DNA of 64,000 bases from Hylemonella sp. (GCA_030695415.1 JAUYQZ010000045.1:1-64000), one strand, 5' to 3'; shown: positions 1 to 9,751, counted from the stretch's first letter. Numbers and translations: made by a program. The notes: generated by a model not told the origin, from the letters alone.

Positions 1-64
1 TGCTCGGCGGCGCGGGCGCGCAGGAAATGGAGAAAATCGGCGGCCAATGGGAAAATCCGGAAAC

Positions 65-85
65 CGGCGCGGAAAACCCGCGCCG
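65..85 (-). terminator. Hairpin downstream of lpdA, possible terminator
   Basis: A perfect 8-bp stem (CGGCGCGG/CCGCGCCG) with a 5-base loop lies directly after the lpdA stop codon. On the minus strand it is followed by a T-containing but not continuous T run, so it is a weak intrinsic terminator candidate for the suc operon. The remaining bases to the window edge (1-64) have an open minus-strand frame but no recognisable product. Confidence 0.4.
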
Positions 86-89
86 TGGA

Positions 90-1514
90 TTACAGGTTGA
101 GAGTCCGGTTGTCGACCGCCAAGGCCGCTTCCTTCATCGCCTCGGACAACGAAGGGTGGGCGTGGCAGATCATCGCGATGTCTTCCGACGCTGCGCCAAA
201 TTCCATCGCCACCACGGCTTCAGCGATCAGTTCGGAGGCCATCGGACCAATGATATGCACGCCGAGGATGCGGTCGGTTGCTGCATCGGCGAGGATCTTG
301 ACGAAGCCGGTGGTATCGCCCAGTGCCCGGGCGCGGCCATTGGCCATGAACGGGAAGGAACCGGCGCGATACTTGACGCCCTCCTCCTTCAGCTGCTGTT
401 CGGTCCTGCCCACCCAGGCGATTTCCGGTGAGGTGTAGATCACCCAGGGCACGGTATTGAAATCGACGTGGCCATGTTTGCCGGCGATGCGTTCGGCCAC
501 CGCGACACCTTCCTCCTCCGCCTTGTGCGCAAGCATCGGGCCGCGCACCACGTCACCCACCGCCCAGACATTGCCGAGGTTGGTTTTGCAATCGCCGTCG
601 ACAGCAACAAAACCGCGCTCGTCGAGCTTGAGCCCTACCGCATTGCCATTGAGGCCGTGGGTATAGGGCACACGGCCGATCGACACGATCAATTTATCGA
701 CAGTCAGGGTCTGCGCCGCGCCGGCACTGTCGGTATATTCAACGGTAACGTTTTTCCTGGCGGTGATCTTGCCGACCTTGACACCGGTGTGGATCGCCAG
801 GCCCTGCTTGGTGAACACCTTCAGCGCTTCCTTCGCCACCTGCTCGTCAACCGTACCGAGGAAGGCCGGCAGCGCCTCCAGCACGGTCACTTCGGCACCG
901 AGGCGGCGCCACACGCTGCCCATCTCGAGGCCGATGACGCCGGCTCCGATGACGCCCAGCTTCTTCGGTGTCTCGCCGATCGCCAGCGCACCGGTGTTGT
1001 CGAGGATCAGCTTGTTGTCAAAAGGGATGTCGGGTAAAGCGCGTGGCGTGGAGCCGGTGGCAATGATCACGTGTTTTGCGGTCAGCACATCGGCGGTCTT
1101 GCCCGACACCTGGATCTGCCACGCACCTGCCGAGCCACCGGCGAAGGCACCCCGGCCGTGAAAAAAAATCACCTTGTTCTTCTTGAACAGGTAGAGGATG
1201 CCATCGTTGTTCTGTTTGACGACCTTGTCCTTGCGCTTGAGCATCTGCGCGACATCGATCGCAAGGCCCTTGACCTGAATGCCGTGCTCGGCAAAGGCAT
1301 GGCCGGCGTGGTCGAAGTTCTCGGAGGACTGCAGCAGCGCCTTCGACGGAATGCAGCCGACGTTGGTACAGGTGCCGCCGGGCGCGGGTTTGCCTTCCGG
1401 GGTGCTCCACTCATCGATGCAGGCGACCTGCATTCCCAGTTGAGCCGCGCGAATTGCTGCAATATATCCGCCGGGACCGGCACCGATGACGACTACGTCG
1501 AATGATTTGGACAT
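90..1514 (-). CDS. lpdA: Dihydrolipoyl dehydrogenase (E3)
   Basis: E3 of the 2-oxoglutarate (and possibly pyruvate) dehydrogenase complex reoxidises dihydrolipoyl groups with FAD and passes electrons to NAD+. The 474-residue protein has the normal family length. It starts with an FAD-binding GAGPGG motif, followed by the redox-active disulfide motif [13 protein letters not shown] around residues 47-59. A second dinucleotide fold is seen at GAGVIGLE near residue 190, and the C-terminal dimerisation domain carries the catalytic HAHPSLSEA motif. It is the last gene of the sucA-odhB-lpdA order. A 115-bp repeat-rich gap separates it from odhB, so it may also have its own expression signals. Identification is firm from motifs and context. 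Confidence 0.97.
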   Translation of the reverse strand: MSKSFDVVVIGAGPGGYIAAIRAAQLGMQVACIDEWSTPEGKPAPGGTCTNVGCIPSKALLQSSENFDHAGHAFAEHGIQVKGLAIDVAQMLKRKDKVVKQNNDGILYLFKKNKVIFFHGRGAFAGGSAGAWQIQVSGKTADVLTAKHVIIATGSTPRALPDIPFDNKLILDNTGALAIGETPKKLGVIGAGVIGLEMGSVWRRLGAEVTVLEALPAFLGTVDEQVAKEALKVFTKQGLAIHTGVKVGKITARKNVTVEYTDSAGAAQTLTVDKLIVSIGRVPYTHGLNGNAVGLKLDERGFVAVDGDCKTNLGNVWAVGDVVRGPMLAHKAEEEGVAVAERIAGKHGHVDFNTVPWVIYTSPEIAWVGRTEQQLKEEGVKYRAGSFPFMANGRARALGDTTGFVKILADAATDRILGVHIIGPMASELIAEAVVAMEFGAASEDIAMICHAHPSLSEAMKEAALAVDNRTLNL

Positions 1515-1521
1515 GGCTTTT

Positions 1522-1627
1522 AGTGAACAGTGAGCGGTAAGCAGTGAGCAGTGAGCAGTGAGCAGTGAGCGGGAACGGCATCAGGCGAGCGTTTTTCCGC
1601 TCACCGCTTACCGTTCACCACTCACCC
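1522..1627. repeat. AGTGAGC tandem repeat with inverted counterpart
   Basis: The odhB-lpdA gap consists almost entirely of short repeats. About five copies of AGTGAGC, one degenerate, run from about 1527 to 1570. An inverted counterpart (ccgctcaccgcttaccgttc) lies at 1597-1616, so the transcript could fold into a long stem. No ORF or clear promoter is seen inside it. Confidence 0.8.
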
Positions 1628-1629
1628 CT

Positions 1630-2874
1630 TCAAATATCGAGCAGCAACCGCGCCGGATCTTCCAGCGCATCCTTCATCGCCACCAGCGACAGCACGGCTT
1701 CGCGGCCATCGATAATGCGGTGATCGTAGGACAGCGCGAGGTAATTCATTGGCCGGATGACGATCTGACCGTTTTCGACCACGGGGCGCTCCTTGGTCGC
1801 ATGCACACCGAGGATCGCGCTCTGCGGCGGATTGATGATTGGCGTCGACAGCATGGAGCCGAACACGCCGCCGTTGGATATCGAGAAGGTGCCACCGGTC
1901 AGTTCCTCGATGGTCAGCTTGCCGTCCTGGGCGCGTTTGCCGTATTCGGCGATTTGCTTCTCGATATCGGCAAGCGTCATCTGGTCGCAGTTGCGCAGGA
2001 TGGGCACCACCAGTCCGCGCGGGCTGCCCACCGCCATGCCGATGTCGTAGTAGCCGTGGTAGACAATATCGTTGCCGTCAATGGAGGCGTTGACCAAGGG
2101 GTATTTCTTCAGCGCATACACCGCGGCCTTGACGAAGAAGGACATGAAGCCGAGCTTGACGCCGTGCTCCTTTTCGAAACGGTCCTTGTACTTGTTGCGC
2201 AGCTCCATCACCGGCTGCATGTTGACCTCGTTGAACGTGGTCAGGATCGCGGCCGTGGACTGCGACTGCACCAGGCGCTCCGCAATACGCGCACGCAGGC
2301 GCGACATCGGCACACGCTGCTCCGCACGCTCGCCCAGGTCGCCGAGGTCGACGGCCGGGGCCGGGCGCGCTGCGGCGGTTGCTGGCGCTGCCGGAGTCGC
2401 GGGTTTGTCGCCGCCTGCCTGGGTAGATCCTTCCACCACCTGCAGCACGTCACCCTTGGTGACGCGGCCACCGCGGCCGCTCCCGCTGATCGAGGCCGTG
2501 TCTATGTTTTTCTCGGCTGCGAGTTTCTGCGCCGAAGGCATAGCGGGGGCGCCGGGCGCGGACTTGGCCGGTGCAGCTGCAGCGGGTGCCGCCGCAACTG
2601 CAGGAGCTTCCACCTTGCCCGCTGCGGGCTTGGCCTCGGTGTCGATGGTGGCGATGACTTCATTGCTGGTCACCGTACCGCCGTCCGCCTTGACGATCTT
2701 CACCAGCACGCCCGCCTGTGGTGCCGGCGTCTCGAGCACGACCTTGTCGGTCTCGATGTCGATCAGGATCTCATCGGCGGTCACCAGTTCGCCGGCCTTC
2801 TTCTTCCATTGCAGCATGGTGGCTTCCGCCACCGATTCGGACAGCTGCGGGACCTTGACTTCTACGATAGCCAT
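1630..2874 (-). CDS. odhB: Dihydrolipoyllysine-residue succinyltransferase (E2)
   Basis: The E2 core of the 2-oxoglutarate dehydrogenase complex transfers succinyl from lipoyl-lysine to CoA. The 414-residue protein has an N-terminal lipoyl domain with the lipoylation motif ETDKVV (Lys near residue 43). An Ala/Pro-rich linker follows, then a peripheral-subunit-binding domain ([19 protein letters not shown]) and a catalytic acyltransferase domain ending in the active-site motif [13 protein letters not shown]. Length and architecture are typical. The start is supported by GGAAAG upstream. It lies 80 bp after sucA and before lpdA on the same strand. Confidence 0.97.
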   Translation of the reverse strand: MAIVEVKVPQLSESVAEATMLQWKKKAGELVTADEILIDIETDKVVLETPAPQAGVLVKIVKADGGTVTSNEVIATIDTEAKPAAGKVEAPAVAAAPAAAAPAKSAPGAPAMPSAQKLAAEKNIDTASISGSGRGGRVTKGDVLQVVEGSTQAGGDKPATPAAPATAAARPAPAVDLGDLGERAEQRVPMSRLRARIAERLVQSQSTAAILTTFNEVNMQPVMELRNKYKDRFEKEHGVKLGFMSFFVKAAVYALKKYPLVNASIDGNDIVYHGYYDIGMAVGSPRGLVVPILRNCDQMTLADIEKQIAEYGKRAQDGKLTIEELTGGTFSISNGGVFGSMLSTPIINPPQSAILGVHATKERPVVENGQIVIRPMNYLALSYDHRIIDGREAVLSLVAMKDALEDPARLLLDI

Positions 2875-2954
2875 TTGATTCTTTCCGTATCTTTTTGAGT
2901 GTTGCGGGGCGCGCCTTCAGCGGTGCCCCACAGTCCTTGAAAAACGATCTGCCC

Positions 2955-5852
2955 TTATTTGGTCAGCACGAAGCCCTTGAGCTTGGCGAAAGCCGCTTCC
3001 ACCAGTGCCTTCTGCTGCTCCTGGTGCAGGTGGGCATAACCCACCGCCGGCGAGGCCGAGGCCGCGCGGCCGGCGTAACCCAGCTTCTGGCCTTCGAGCA
3101 TGTTTTCGTGGATGTTGTGCTGGATGAAGAACCAGGCGCCCTGGTTCTGCGGCTCGTCCTGGCACCACACGACGTCGGTGGCGTTCGGGTACTTCTTGAG
3201 CTCCGCAGCGAAGACCTTGTGCGGGAAGGGATAGAGCTGCTCGACGCGCAGGATGGCCGCATCGTCCAGGCCCTTCTCCTCGCGCTTCTTGACCAGGTCG
3301 TAATAGACCTTGCCGGAGCAGGCGATCACACGCTTGACCTTCTCGGCCTTGATGTCCTTCTGCTCGGGGATGATGGTCTGGAAGCCGCCCTTGGTGAACT
3401 CCGATACCGGCGAGGTCGCGTCCTTGTTGCGCAGCAGCGACTTGGGCGTCATGATGATCAGCGGCTTGCGCAGATTGCGGATCATCTGGCGGCGCAGCAC
3501 ATGAAAGATCTGGCTGGACGTGGTCGGCTGCACGATCTGCATGTTCGTGTCAGCCGCCAGCTGCATGAAGCGCTCCAGGCGGGCCGAGCTGTGCTCGGGG
3601 CCCTGGCCTTCGTAGCCGTGCGGCAGCATCAGCGTGATGCCGTTGACACGCCCCCACTTCACCTCGCCCGAGGCGATGAACTGGTCGATCACCACCTGCG
3701 CGCCGTTGGCGAAGTCGCCGAACTGGGCTTCCCAGATGACCAGGGTGTTGGGGTCGTTCGACGCGTAGCCGTACTCGAAACCCAGCACCGCCTCTTCGGA
3801 CAGGATGGAGTCGATCACGGTGAAAGGCGCCTGGCCCTCGCTCACGTTCTCCAGCGGCACATAGGTGCCCACGTCCCACTTCTCGCGGTTCTGGTCATGG
3901 ATGACGGCGTGGCGGTGCGTGAAGGTGCCGCGGCCGCTGTCCTCGCCCGACAGGCGCACCGGGTAGCCGCTGGCCACCAGGGAGGCAAAGGCCATGTGCT
4001 CGCCCATGCCCCAGTCCACGGCAATCTCGCCGCGACCCATGGCGGCGCGGTCGTCATAGACCTTCTTCACCAGCTGGTGCGGCGCCACCGAGGCGGGGAT
4101 GGTGGTGATCTTGTCGGCCAGGCGCTTCCACTCGGTCAGCGGAATGGCGGTCTCGGCAGCATCCGTCCACTTCTTGCTCAGGTAGGGCGACCAGTCCACC
4201 GAAAACTTGCTCTTGAAGTTGGTCAGCACCGGGTCCACCGTGTGGCGACCGGCGTCCATGGCGGCACGGTAGGCCTTGACCATCTCGTCGGGGCCGGCCG
4301 CCGACAGAACGCCCTGGGTCGCCAGCTTGTCGCCATAGAGCTTGCGGGTGCCGGGGTGGGCCGCAATCTTCTTGTACATCAGCGGCTGGGTCAGGCTGGG
4401 CGTGTCCTGCTCGTTGTGGCCCAGCTTGCGGAAGCAGGTGATGTCCACCACCACGTCCTGGCGGAACTCCATGCGGTACTCCAGCGCCAGCTGGGTGGCC
4501 AGCACCACGGCCTCCGGGTCGTCGCCGTTGACGTGCAGCACCGGCGCCTCGACCATCTTGACGATGTCCGTGCAATACACGGTGGAGCGCATGTCACGCG
4601 GGTCCGACGTGGTGAAACCGATCTGGTTGTTGATGATGATGTGCACCGTGCCGCCCGTGGAGTAGCCACGCGTCTGGGCCAGCGCCAGGGTTTCCTGGTT
4701 CACGCCCTGGCCGCCGAAAGCGGCGTCGCCATGCACCAGCACCGGCAGCACCTGGCTGCCCCGGGGATCGCCGCGGCGGTCCATGCGGGCGCGCACCGAG
4801 CCCTCCACCACCGGGTTCACGATCTCCAGGTGCGAAGGATTGAAGGCCAGGGTCAGGTGCACCGGGCCGCCAGGGGTGGTGACGTCGGAGCTGAAACCCT
4901 GGTGGTACTTCACGTCACCGGCCGGCAGGTCTTCCGGTGCGGTGTGGTCGAACTCGGCGAACAGGTCCGCGGGCATCTTGCCCATGGAGTTCACCAGCAC
5001 GTTCAGGCGGCCGCGGTGGGCCATGCCGATCACGATCTCCTGCACGCCCTTGCTGCCGGCGAGCTGGATCAGCTCGTCCATGGCCGCAATGAAACTCTCG
5101 CCGCCTTCCAGCGAGAAACGCTTCTGGCCCACGTACTTGGTGTGCAGGTAACGCTCCAGGCCCTCGGCCGCGGTCAGGCGGTCCAGGATCTGCTTTTTCT
5201 TCTCGGCGCCGTAGTTCGGCTTGCTGCGGATGCTCTCCAGCTTCTGCTGCCACCAGCGCTTCTCGATCTGGTCGGTGGTGTGCATGAACTCGGCACCCAG
5301 GGTGCCGCAGTAGGTCTCGCGCAGCGCATTGATCAGCTCGCGCAGGGACATGCTGTCCTTGCCGAAGAAGGTGTTGCTGATGTTGAACACCGTCTCCTGG
5401 TCGGCATCGCTGAAGCCGTAGAAAGAGGGCTCCAGCTCGGGGATGGCGGGGCGCTCGGTGCGCTTGAGCGGGTCCAGATCGGCCCAGCGCTGGCCCACGT
5501 TGCGGTAGGCGGCGATCAGCTGCTGGGTGGCCACGCGCTTGCGGCCCATCTCGGAATCGGCGCCGGTGGCCATGACCACCTGCGTCACACCGGCCTTGGC
5601 CCGTTCGGCAAAAGCGTTGATGACCGGCAGGTGCGGGATGTCCTTGGCGTTCGTGCCGTCGACAGCGGGAACGTGCTGCAGGGCGTCGAAGTAATCGCGC
5701 CAGTTGTCGGGAACGCTGCCGGGGTTGGCGAGGTAGTTCTCGTACATCTCTTCGACGTACGGAGCATTGCCTCCGAACAGATAGGTGTTGTCGCGGTACG
5801 TCTGGTACACAGACGACACGGGCTTGGAACCCGGGACTTGGGATTCGCTCAT
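2955..5852 (-). CDS. sucA: 2-oxoglutarate dehydrogenase E1 component
   Basis: This thiamine-diphosphate enzyme decarboxylates 2-oxoglutarate in the TCA cycle. The ORF track starts 21 codons upstream, but the ATG at 5852 (MSESQVPGSKP) has a strong GGAGG 9 bases before it and gives 965 residues, close to the family norm. The N-terminus has the E1o motif for E2 binding (YLFGGNAPYVEEMYENY-like), then GMAHRGRLNVL, the ThDP region GDAAFGGQGVNQE, and the C-terminal pyrimidine domain. prpE lies upstream on the same strand. The 176-bp gap between them contains a GCCACCG/CGGTGGC hairpin (5977-5996) and is the likely operon promoter region. Confidence 0.98.
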   Translation of the reverse strand: MSESQVPGSKPVSSVYQTYRDNTYLFGGNAPYVEEMYENYLANPGSVPDNWRDYFDALQHVPAVDGTNAKDIPHLPVINAFAERAKAGVTQVVMATGADSEMGRKRVATQQLIAAYRNVGQRWADLDPLKRTERPAIPELEPSFYGFSDADQETVFNISNTFFGKDSMSLRELINALRETYCGTLGAEFMHTTDQIEKRWWQQKLESIRSKPNYGAEKKKQILDRLTAAEGLERYLHTKYVGQKRFSLEGGESFIAAMDELIQLAGSKGVQEIVIGMAHRGRLNVLVNSMGKMPADLFAEFDHTAPEDLPAGDVKYHQGFSSDVTTPGGPVHLTLAFNPSHLEIVNPVVEGSVRARMDRRGDPRGSQVLPVLVHGDAAFGGQGVNQETLALAQTRGYSTGGTVHIIINNQIGFTTSDPRDMRSTVYCTDIVKMVEAPVLHVNGDDPEAVVLATQLALEYRMEFRQDVVVDITCFRKLGHNEQDTPSLTQPLMYKKIAAHPGTRKLYGDKLATQGVLSAAGPDEMVKAYRAAMDAGRHTVDPVLTNFKSKFSVDWSPYLSKKWTDAAETAIPLTEWKRLADKITTIPASVAPHQLVKKVYDDRAAMGRGEIAVDWGMGEHMAFASLVASGYPVRLSGEDSGRGTFTHRHAVIHDQNREKWDVGTYVPLENVSEGQAPFTVIDSILSEEAVLGFEYGYASNDPNTLVIWEAQFGDFANGAQVVIDQFIASGEVKWGRVNGITLMLPHGYEGQGPEHSSARLERFMQLAADTNMQIVQPTTSSQIFHVLRRQMIRNLRKPLIIMTPKSLLRNKDATSPVSEFTKGGFQTIIPEQKDIKAEKVKRVIACSGKVYYDLVKKREEKGLDDAAILRVEQLYPFPHKVFAAELKKYPNATDVVWCQDEPQNQGAWFFIQHNIHENMLEGQKLGYAGRAASASPAVGYAHLHQEQQKALVEAAFAKLKGFVLTK

Positions 5853-6028
5853 ATTGCGCTGACCTCCGTTTCCCTGAAGGAAACTTTGAACTGGTTGGAA
5901 AACCTTCCGCGACACGGCTGGACCGTTTGGCGGATGCGACTGTGGCAGGAAGGAGCCTTAGTACGGGTGCGATTGTGCCACCGAAACCCCGGTGGCGCCA
6001 CGCAGCTTATGCTTTCAATAGCGGATTC

Positions 6029-7936
6029 TTATGATTTCGCGACCGCGCCCACCAGCTCGCGCACCTGCTGCAGCGCCGCCGGGTCGTCCATGGTGGTCAG
6101 GTCGCCCGGGTCGCGCCCCTCGGCCACGGCCTGCAGCGCACGGCGCAGCAGCTTGCCGCTGCGGGTCTTGGGCAGCAGGTTCACGAAAAACACGCGCGAA
6201 GGCCGCGCCACCGCGCCCAGCTGGCTGTCCACCAGCTTCATCACCTCGCCCTCCAGCTTCAGGCGCGCGGCATCGCTGGTCAGGCCACTGGCGTCCTTGG
6301 CCACGGCAAAGGCCATGGCCACCTGGCCCTTGAGCTGGTCGGCCACGCCCACCACGGCCACCTCGGCCACATTCGGGTGGCCGGAGATGCACTCCTCGAT
6401 CTCGCGCGTACCCAGGCGGTGGCCGGCCACGTTGATCACGTCGTCGGTGCGGCCCAGGATGAAGAAATAGCCATCCTTGTCGCGGATGCCCCAGTCAAAG
6501 GTGCTGTAAATCAGCTTACCCGGAATGCTCTTCCAGTAGGTGTTGACGAAGCGCGCGTCATCGCGCCACACCGTCTGCATGCAGCCGGGCGGCAAGGGCC
6601 CTTCGATGGCCACCACCCCCTTCTGGTCGGCGCCCTTGAGCTCCTCCCCGGTGTTCTCGTCGATCAGCTTCACGTCGTAGCCATACATGGGCACGCCCGG
6701 GCTGCCGAACTTGCTGAGTGCCTTCTCCACGCCGTTGGCAATCGTCAGGATGGGCCAACCGGTCTCGGTCTGCCAGTAGTTGTCGATGATGGGCACGCCC
6801 AGGCCCTGGCTGATCCACTGCGCGGTGGGCTCGTCCAGCGGCTCACCCGCCAGGTACAGCGCCTTGAGGCTGGAGAGATCGTATTTCTTGAGGAAGGCCG
6901 GATCCTGCTTCTTGAGCACGCGCACCGCCGTGGGCGCCGAAAACATCTGCGTGACCTTGTACTTCTCCACCAGCTGCCACCAGATGCCCGCGTCCGGGCG
7001 GATGGGCAGGCCCTCATACATGATGGTGGCCATGCCAGCGATCAGCGGGCCATAGATGATGTAGCTGTGGCCCACCACCCAGCCGATGTCGCTGGTGGAG
7101 AAATAGGTCTCGCCCGGCTTGCCTTCGAAGATGTGCTTCATGCTGGCGGCCAGCGCCACGGCGTAGCCGCCGGTGTCGCGCTGCACCCCCTTCGGCTTGC
7201 CCGTGGTGCCCGAGGTGTAGAGCGTGTAGCTGATGTGGCTGGCGTCCACCCAGACGCAGGGCACGTGGGCGTTGAGGTGCTGCTCGCGCAGCGCGCCCCA
7301 CAAATGGTCGCGCCCGGCCGTCAGCTCCATGGGCGACAGCTTGCGGTCCACCAGCAGCACCGATTGCGGCTTGTGCTTGGACAGGCGGATCGCCTCGTCC
7401 AGCAGCGGCTTGTAGGCCACCACCTTGCCCCCGCGCGAGCCCGCATCGGCGCTGACCACCACCCTGGGCTCGGCATCCTCGATGCGCGAGGCCAGCGAGC
7501 CCGAGGCAAAACCGCCGAACACCACCGAGTGGATGGCGCCGATGCGCGCGCAAGCCAGCATGGCAAAGGCCGCCTCGGCAATCATGGGCATATAGATCAG
7601 CACGCGGTCGCCCTTTTGCACGCCCAGCGCCAGCAGGCTGGCCGCCATGCGCTGCACCTCGGCGTGCAGTTCGCGGAAGCTGTAGGTCTTCTCCTCGTCC
7701 GTCTCGGTGCTGACGTAGATCAGCGCGGCCTGGTCGGCGCGATCTTTCAGGTGCCGGTCCACCGCGTTGTGGCACAGATTGGTCTGGCCACCCACGTACC
7801 AGCGGGCAAACGGCGGGTTGCTGTAATCGCAGATCTGCTGGGGGGTCTTCTGCCAGTCGATCAGCCGGGCCTGTTCGGACCAGAAACCCTCACGGTCGGT
7901 GATGGAACGGCGGTGAAACTCGGCGTAAGCGCTCAT
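6029..7936 (-). CDS. prpE: Propionate--CoA ligase
   Basis: This is an AMP-forming acyl-CoA synthetase that activates propionate. It has 635 residues when started at MSAYAEFHRRS, which is preceded by GAGGAGA; the 208-codon extension in the ORF track is an artefact of high-GC open frames. Visible motifs include the phosphate-binding loop YTSGTTGKPKGV, the adenylation motif DNYWQTETGWP and the C-terminal catalytic-lysine region TRSGKLLRR. The HNAVDRH start region and the overall sequence resemble PrpE more than acetyl-CoA synthetase. It is transcribed towards sucA, so propionyl-CoA production is encoded next to TCA functions. The palindrome CATAATTATG at 7975-7984 lies just upstream. Acetate as an alternative substrate cannot be excluded. 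Confidence 0.9.
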   Translation of the reverse strand: MSAYAEFHRRSITDREGFWSEQARLIDWQKTPQQICDYSNPPFARWYVGGQTNLCHNAVDRHLKDRADQAALIYVSTETDEEKTYSFRELHAEVQRMAASLLALGVQKGDRVLIYMPMIAEAAFAMLACARIGAIHSVVFGGFASGSLASRIEDAEPRVVVSADAGSRGGKVVAYKPLLDEAIRLSKHKPQSVLLVDRKLSPMELTAGRDHLWGALREQHLNAHVPCVWVDASHISYTLYTSGTTGKPKGVQRDTGGYAVALAASMKHIFEGKPGETYFSTSDIGWVVGHSYIIYGPLIAGMATIMYEGLPIRPDAGIWWQLVEKYKVTQMFSAPTAVRVLKKQDPAFLKKYDLSSLKALYLAGEPLDEPTAQWISQGLGVPIIDNYWQTETGWPILTIANGVEKALSKFGSPGVPMYGYDVKLIDENTGEELKGADQKGVVAIEGPLPPGCMQTVWRDDARFVNTYWKSIPGKLIYSTFDWGIRDKDGYFFILGRTDDVINVAGHRLGTREIEECISGHPNVAEVAVVGVADQLKGQVAMAFAVAKDASGLTSDAARLKLEGEVMKLVDSQLGAVARPSRVFFVNLLPKTRSGKLLRRALQAVAEGRDPGDLTTMDDPAALQQVRELVGAVAKS

Positions 7937-8046
7937 CCAGGCTCTCCTCGGTTTATCTGTCTTGGAACTGAATTCATAATTATGAGTATCGATCTTGCTG
8001 CAAACTGACGTTCCGCGGGCGTCCTGGGGCCGCAAAACGCCATGAA

Positions 8047-8481
8047 TCAAGGCTTGCGCCGGGCTGGCCGCCGCCAGGACCGCGGCGGCCAGCGCCGCCA
8101 CAGCCACAGCACCCCTAGGCCGAACAGGGTGTAGACCAAGCCGAAGACCCAGGGCGGCGCGTCGTAATACAGCAGGCGCTGCACCCAGTGCTCGATGAAA
8201 CTCCTCTCGTACCCCGCGTTGCGCGCCTGCCGCCGCAACCAGATCTCCAGCACCGTCAGCGGGCAATGCGCGCCCAGCCAGGTCTGCAGCACCACGAAGC
8301 CGATGGCCCCCAAGTGCGCCCAGCGAAACAGCGGCGCCCGCACCCAGGCCCAGCCCGCCGGCCCGCCCAGCATCACCACCAGCGCCCCGCCCAGCACGAA
8401 GGCCACCACCGCGAAATGCAGGGTGAGCACAGCGTCGGCCAGCCATTGCCAGAACTGCAAGGTGTCCATGGCGGCGATCAT
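8047..8481 (-). CDS. DUF2784 family membrane protein
   Basis: This is a small integral membrane protein of 144 residues with about four hydrophobic segments, beginning TLQFWQWLADAVLTLHFAVV. The conserved GAHCPLTVLE motif and the pattern of loops match the DUF2784 family, whose function is unknown. Translation could begin at MIAAM or four codons later at MDTLQ; neither has a convincing ribosome binding site. The C-terminus is strongly basic (RRWPPRSWRRPARRK), which suggests a cytoplasmic tail. It is divergent from the Nudix gene. Confidence 0.75.
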   Translation of the reverse strand: MIAAMDTLQFWQWLADAVLTLHFAVVAFVLGGALVVMLGGPAGWAWVRAPLFRWAHLGAIGFVVLQTWLGAHCPLTVLEIWLRRQARNAGYERSFIEHWVQRLLYYDAPPWVFGLVYTLFGLGVLWLWRRWPPRSWRRPARRKP

Positions 8482-8531
8482 AGAGCCGGGTACGGCGATG
8501 CCACATGCCGGTTTCCCCTACACTGGCTGCC

Positions 8532-9077
8532 ATGCTCCACAGCCCCATCAAACACTGCAAGAACTGCGGCGTGGCCGTGGTCTACCGCATCCCCGACGAC
8601 GGCGACACCCGCGAACGTGCCATCTGTCCCGGCTGCAGCACCGTCCATTACGAAAATCCGCTCAATGTGGTGGGCACCGTGCCCTACTGGGGCGACAAGG
8701 TGCTGCTGTGCAAGCGCAACATCGAGCCGCGCAAGGGCAAGTGGACGCTGCCGGCCGGCTTCCTGGAACTGGGCGAAAGCACGGCCCAGGGGGCCGCCCG
8801 TGAAACCGACGAAGAGGCCGGTGCCCAGATCGAGATGGAAGGCCTGTTCACCATCATCAGCGTGGCGCGCGTGGGCCAGGTGCACCTGTTCTACCGCGCC
8901 AAACTGCTGAGCGACCAGTTCGTCCCCGGCACCGAGACCATGGAAGCCCAGCTCTACGCCGAGCACGAGATCCCCTGGGACGAGATCGCCTTTCGCACCG
9001 TCAAGGAAACGCTGGAGCGCTACTTTGCCGACCGCAAGGCCGGCCGCTACCAGGTGCACGACCTCGACCTCGTCTGA
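8532..9077 (+). CDS. Nudix hydrolase with N-terminal zinc ribbon
   Basis: This Nudix-family pyrophosphohydrolase probably acts on a nucleotide diphosphate derivative. The N-terminus has two CxxC pairs (CKNCG, CPGC), a zinc ribbon as in NudC-like or ADP-ribose hydrolases. A Nudix box follows, GFLELGE...RETDEEAGA, with the metal-binding REXXEE core intact; a Thr sits at a normally aliphatic position. The ATG at 8532 (MLHSPIKHCKNCG) is preferred over the upstream in-frame ATG because homologous zinc ribbons begin near there. This gives 181 residues. The substrate cannot be read from sequence. Confidence 0.85.
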   Translation: MLHSPIKHCKNCGVAVVYRIPDDGDTRERAICPGCSTVHYENPLNVVGTVPYWGDKVLLCKRNIEPRKGKWTLPAGFLELGESTAQGAARETDEEAGAQIEMEGLFTIISVARVGQVHLFYRAKLLSDQFVPGTETMEAQLYAEHEIPWDEIAFRTVKETLERYFADRKAGRYQVHDLDLV

Positions 9078-9182
9078 GCCGCCAGCAGCGGCCGGCGGCG
9101 ACATAAACCCTTACAACATCCCGCTTTTCCCCCTTTCAGAAGGCCGGGCTTGGGGGTACAGTCGTCTGCACCATGCGCAAAG

Positions 9183-9198
9183 TGTGAACTACTTCACA
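9183..9198. promoter_or_regulatory. CRP-type palindrome TGTGA-N6-TCACA
   Basis: The sequence TGTGAACTACTTCACA matches the classical CRP consensus half-sites exactly and extends to a 7-bp perfect inverted repeat (GTGTGAA/TTCACAC, 9182-9199). It lies 31 bases before the small membrane-protein gene at 9230. Whether the host has a CRP/Vfr-like protein that reads it is not visible here. Confidence 0.4.
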
Positions 9199-9229
9199 CG
9201 CCGCGCCGCCACACGAGAAGCCCACGGAC

Positions 9230-9415
9230 ATGAAGCGGCAAGACAGGCAGGAACATTTTTGGAACGTCGACCTCCGCGAGGTCTTCAGGGAATGGCTCAG
9301 CCAGCTTGGGACATTTTTCCTCACGGTGCTGACTTTCCTCGGCATCGGCCTGCCCGTGTTCATCTCCATCTTCGTCCTGTGGTATCTTGCTGGCTTCCCC
9401 CGCATTTCCTGGTAA
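9230..9415 (+). CDS. Small single-pass membrane protein, hypothetical
   Basis: The 61-residue protein has a polar, charged N-terminal half (KRQDRQEHFWNVDLREVFREW) followed by one long hydrophobic segment (about residues 26-55) and a short tail. I do not recognise a family. It sits alone after the Nudix gene, with a CRP-like palindrome upstream and another short gene downstream on the same strand. The upstream signal and the clean amphipathic-plus-transmembrane layout favour a real gene. Confidence 0.5.
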   Translation: MKRQDRQEHFWNVDLREVFREWLSQLGTFFLTVLTFLGIGLPVFISIFVLWYLAGFPRISW

Positions 9416-9484
9416 ATCCTGAGGTGGTGACGCCCTGACACTTGCACGGCGGCCCGCCCGTTCCCCGTGTGAGAGTTGCCCCAA

Positions 9485-9751
9485 GTGAAAAACGAGTCCG
9501 CCCACCTGCAAGCCACGCAGGATCTGCACGCCGGCGCAGATGAAACGCCCGCCCTTGCCGAACCCACCATCGTCTCCCTGCCCCTGTACCGCGCCGGCAC
9601 GCGCGTGAGCTACCAGGACCGCGACTACACCGTGGGCCACGTCGTCATCAGCCGTGGCGATCTGCAGGTCTACCTGCAGGAACTCGGCAGCTCGGTGTCC
9701 TCGGAAAAACTGCACCTCGCCCCCACGCGCCTCGTGCTGCAACGCAGTTGA
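9485..9751 (+). CDS. Hypothetical protein with compact beta-rich C-terminus
   Basis: This is a short soluble protein of unknown function. The likely start is GTG at 9485 (KNESAHLQATQ); the ORF track uses a TTG three codons earlier. The first 35 residues are low-complexity and acidic. The rest (LYRAGTRVSYQDRDYTVGHVVISRGDLQVYLQ...) alternates hydrophobic and polar residues like a small beta barrel. No family was recognised. It ends 44 bp before the convergent tRNA-Arg gene. Confidence 0.5.
   Translation: MKNESAHLQATQDLHAGADETPALAEPTIVSLPLYRAGTRVSYQDRDYTVGHVVISRGDLQVYLQELGSSVSSEKLHLAPTRLVLQRS

Noticed and set aside
2895-6470. A 1191-codon plus-strand ORF spanning sucA
   Set aside because: It lies antisense to the strongly supported sucA gene. 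Its His/Arg/Val/Leu-rich translation is the usual mirror frame of high-GC codon bias, and it has no recognisable domain.
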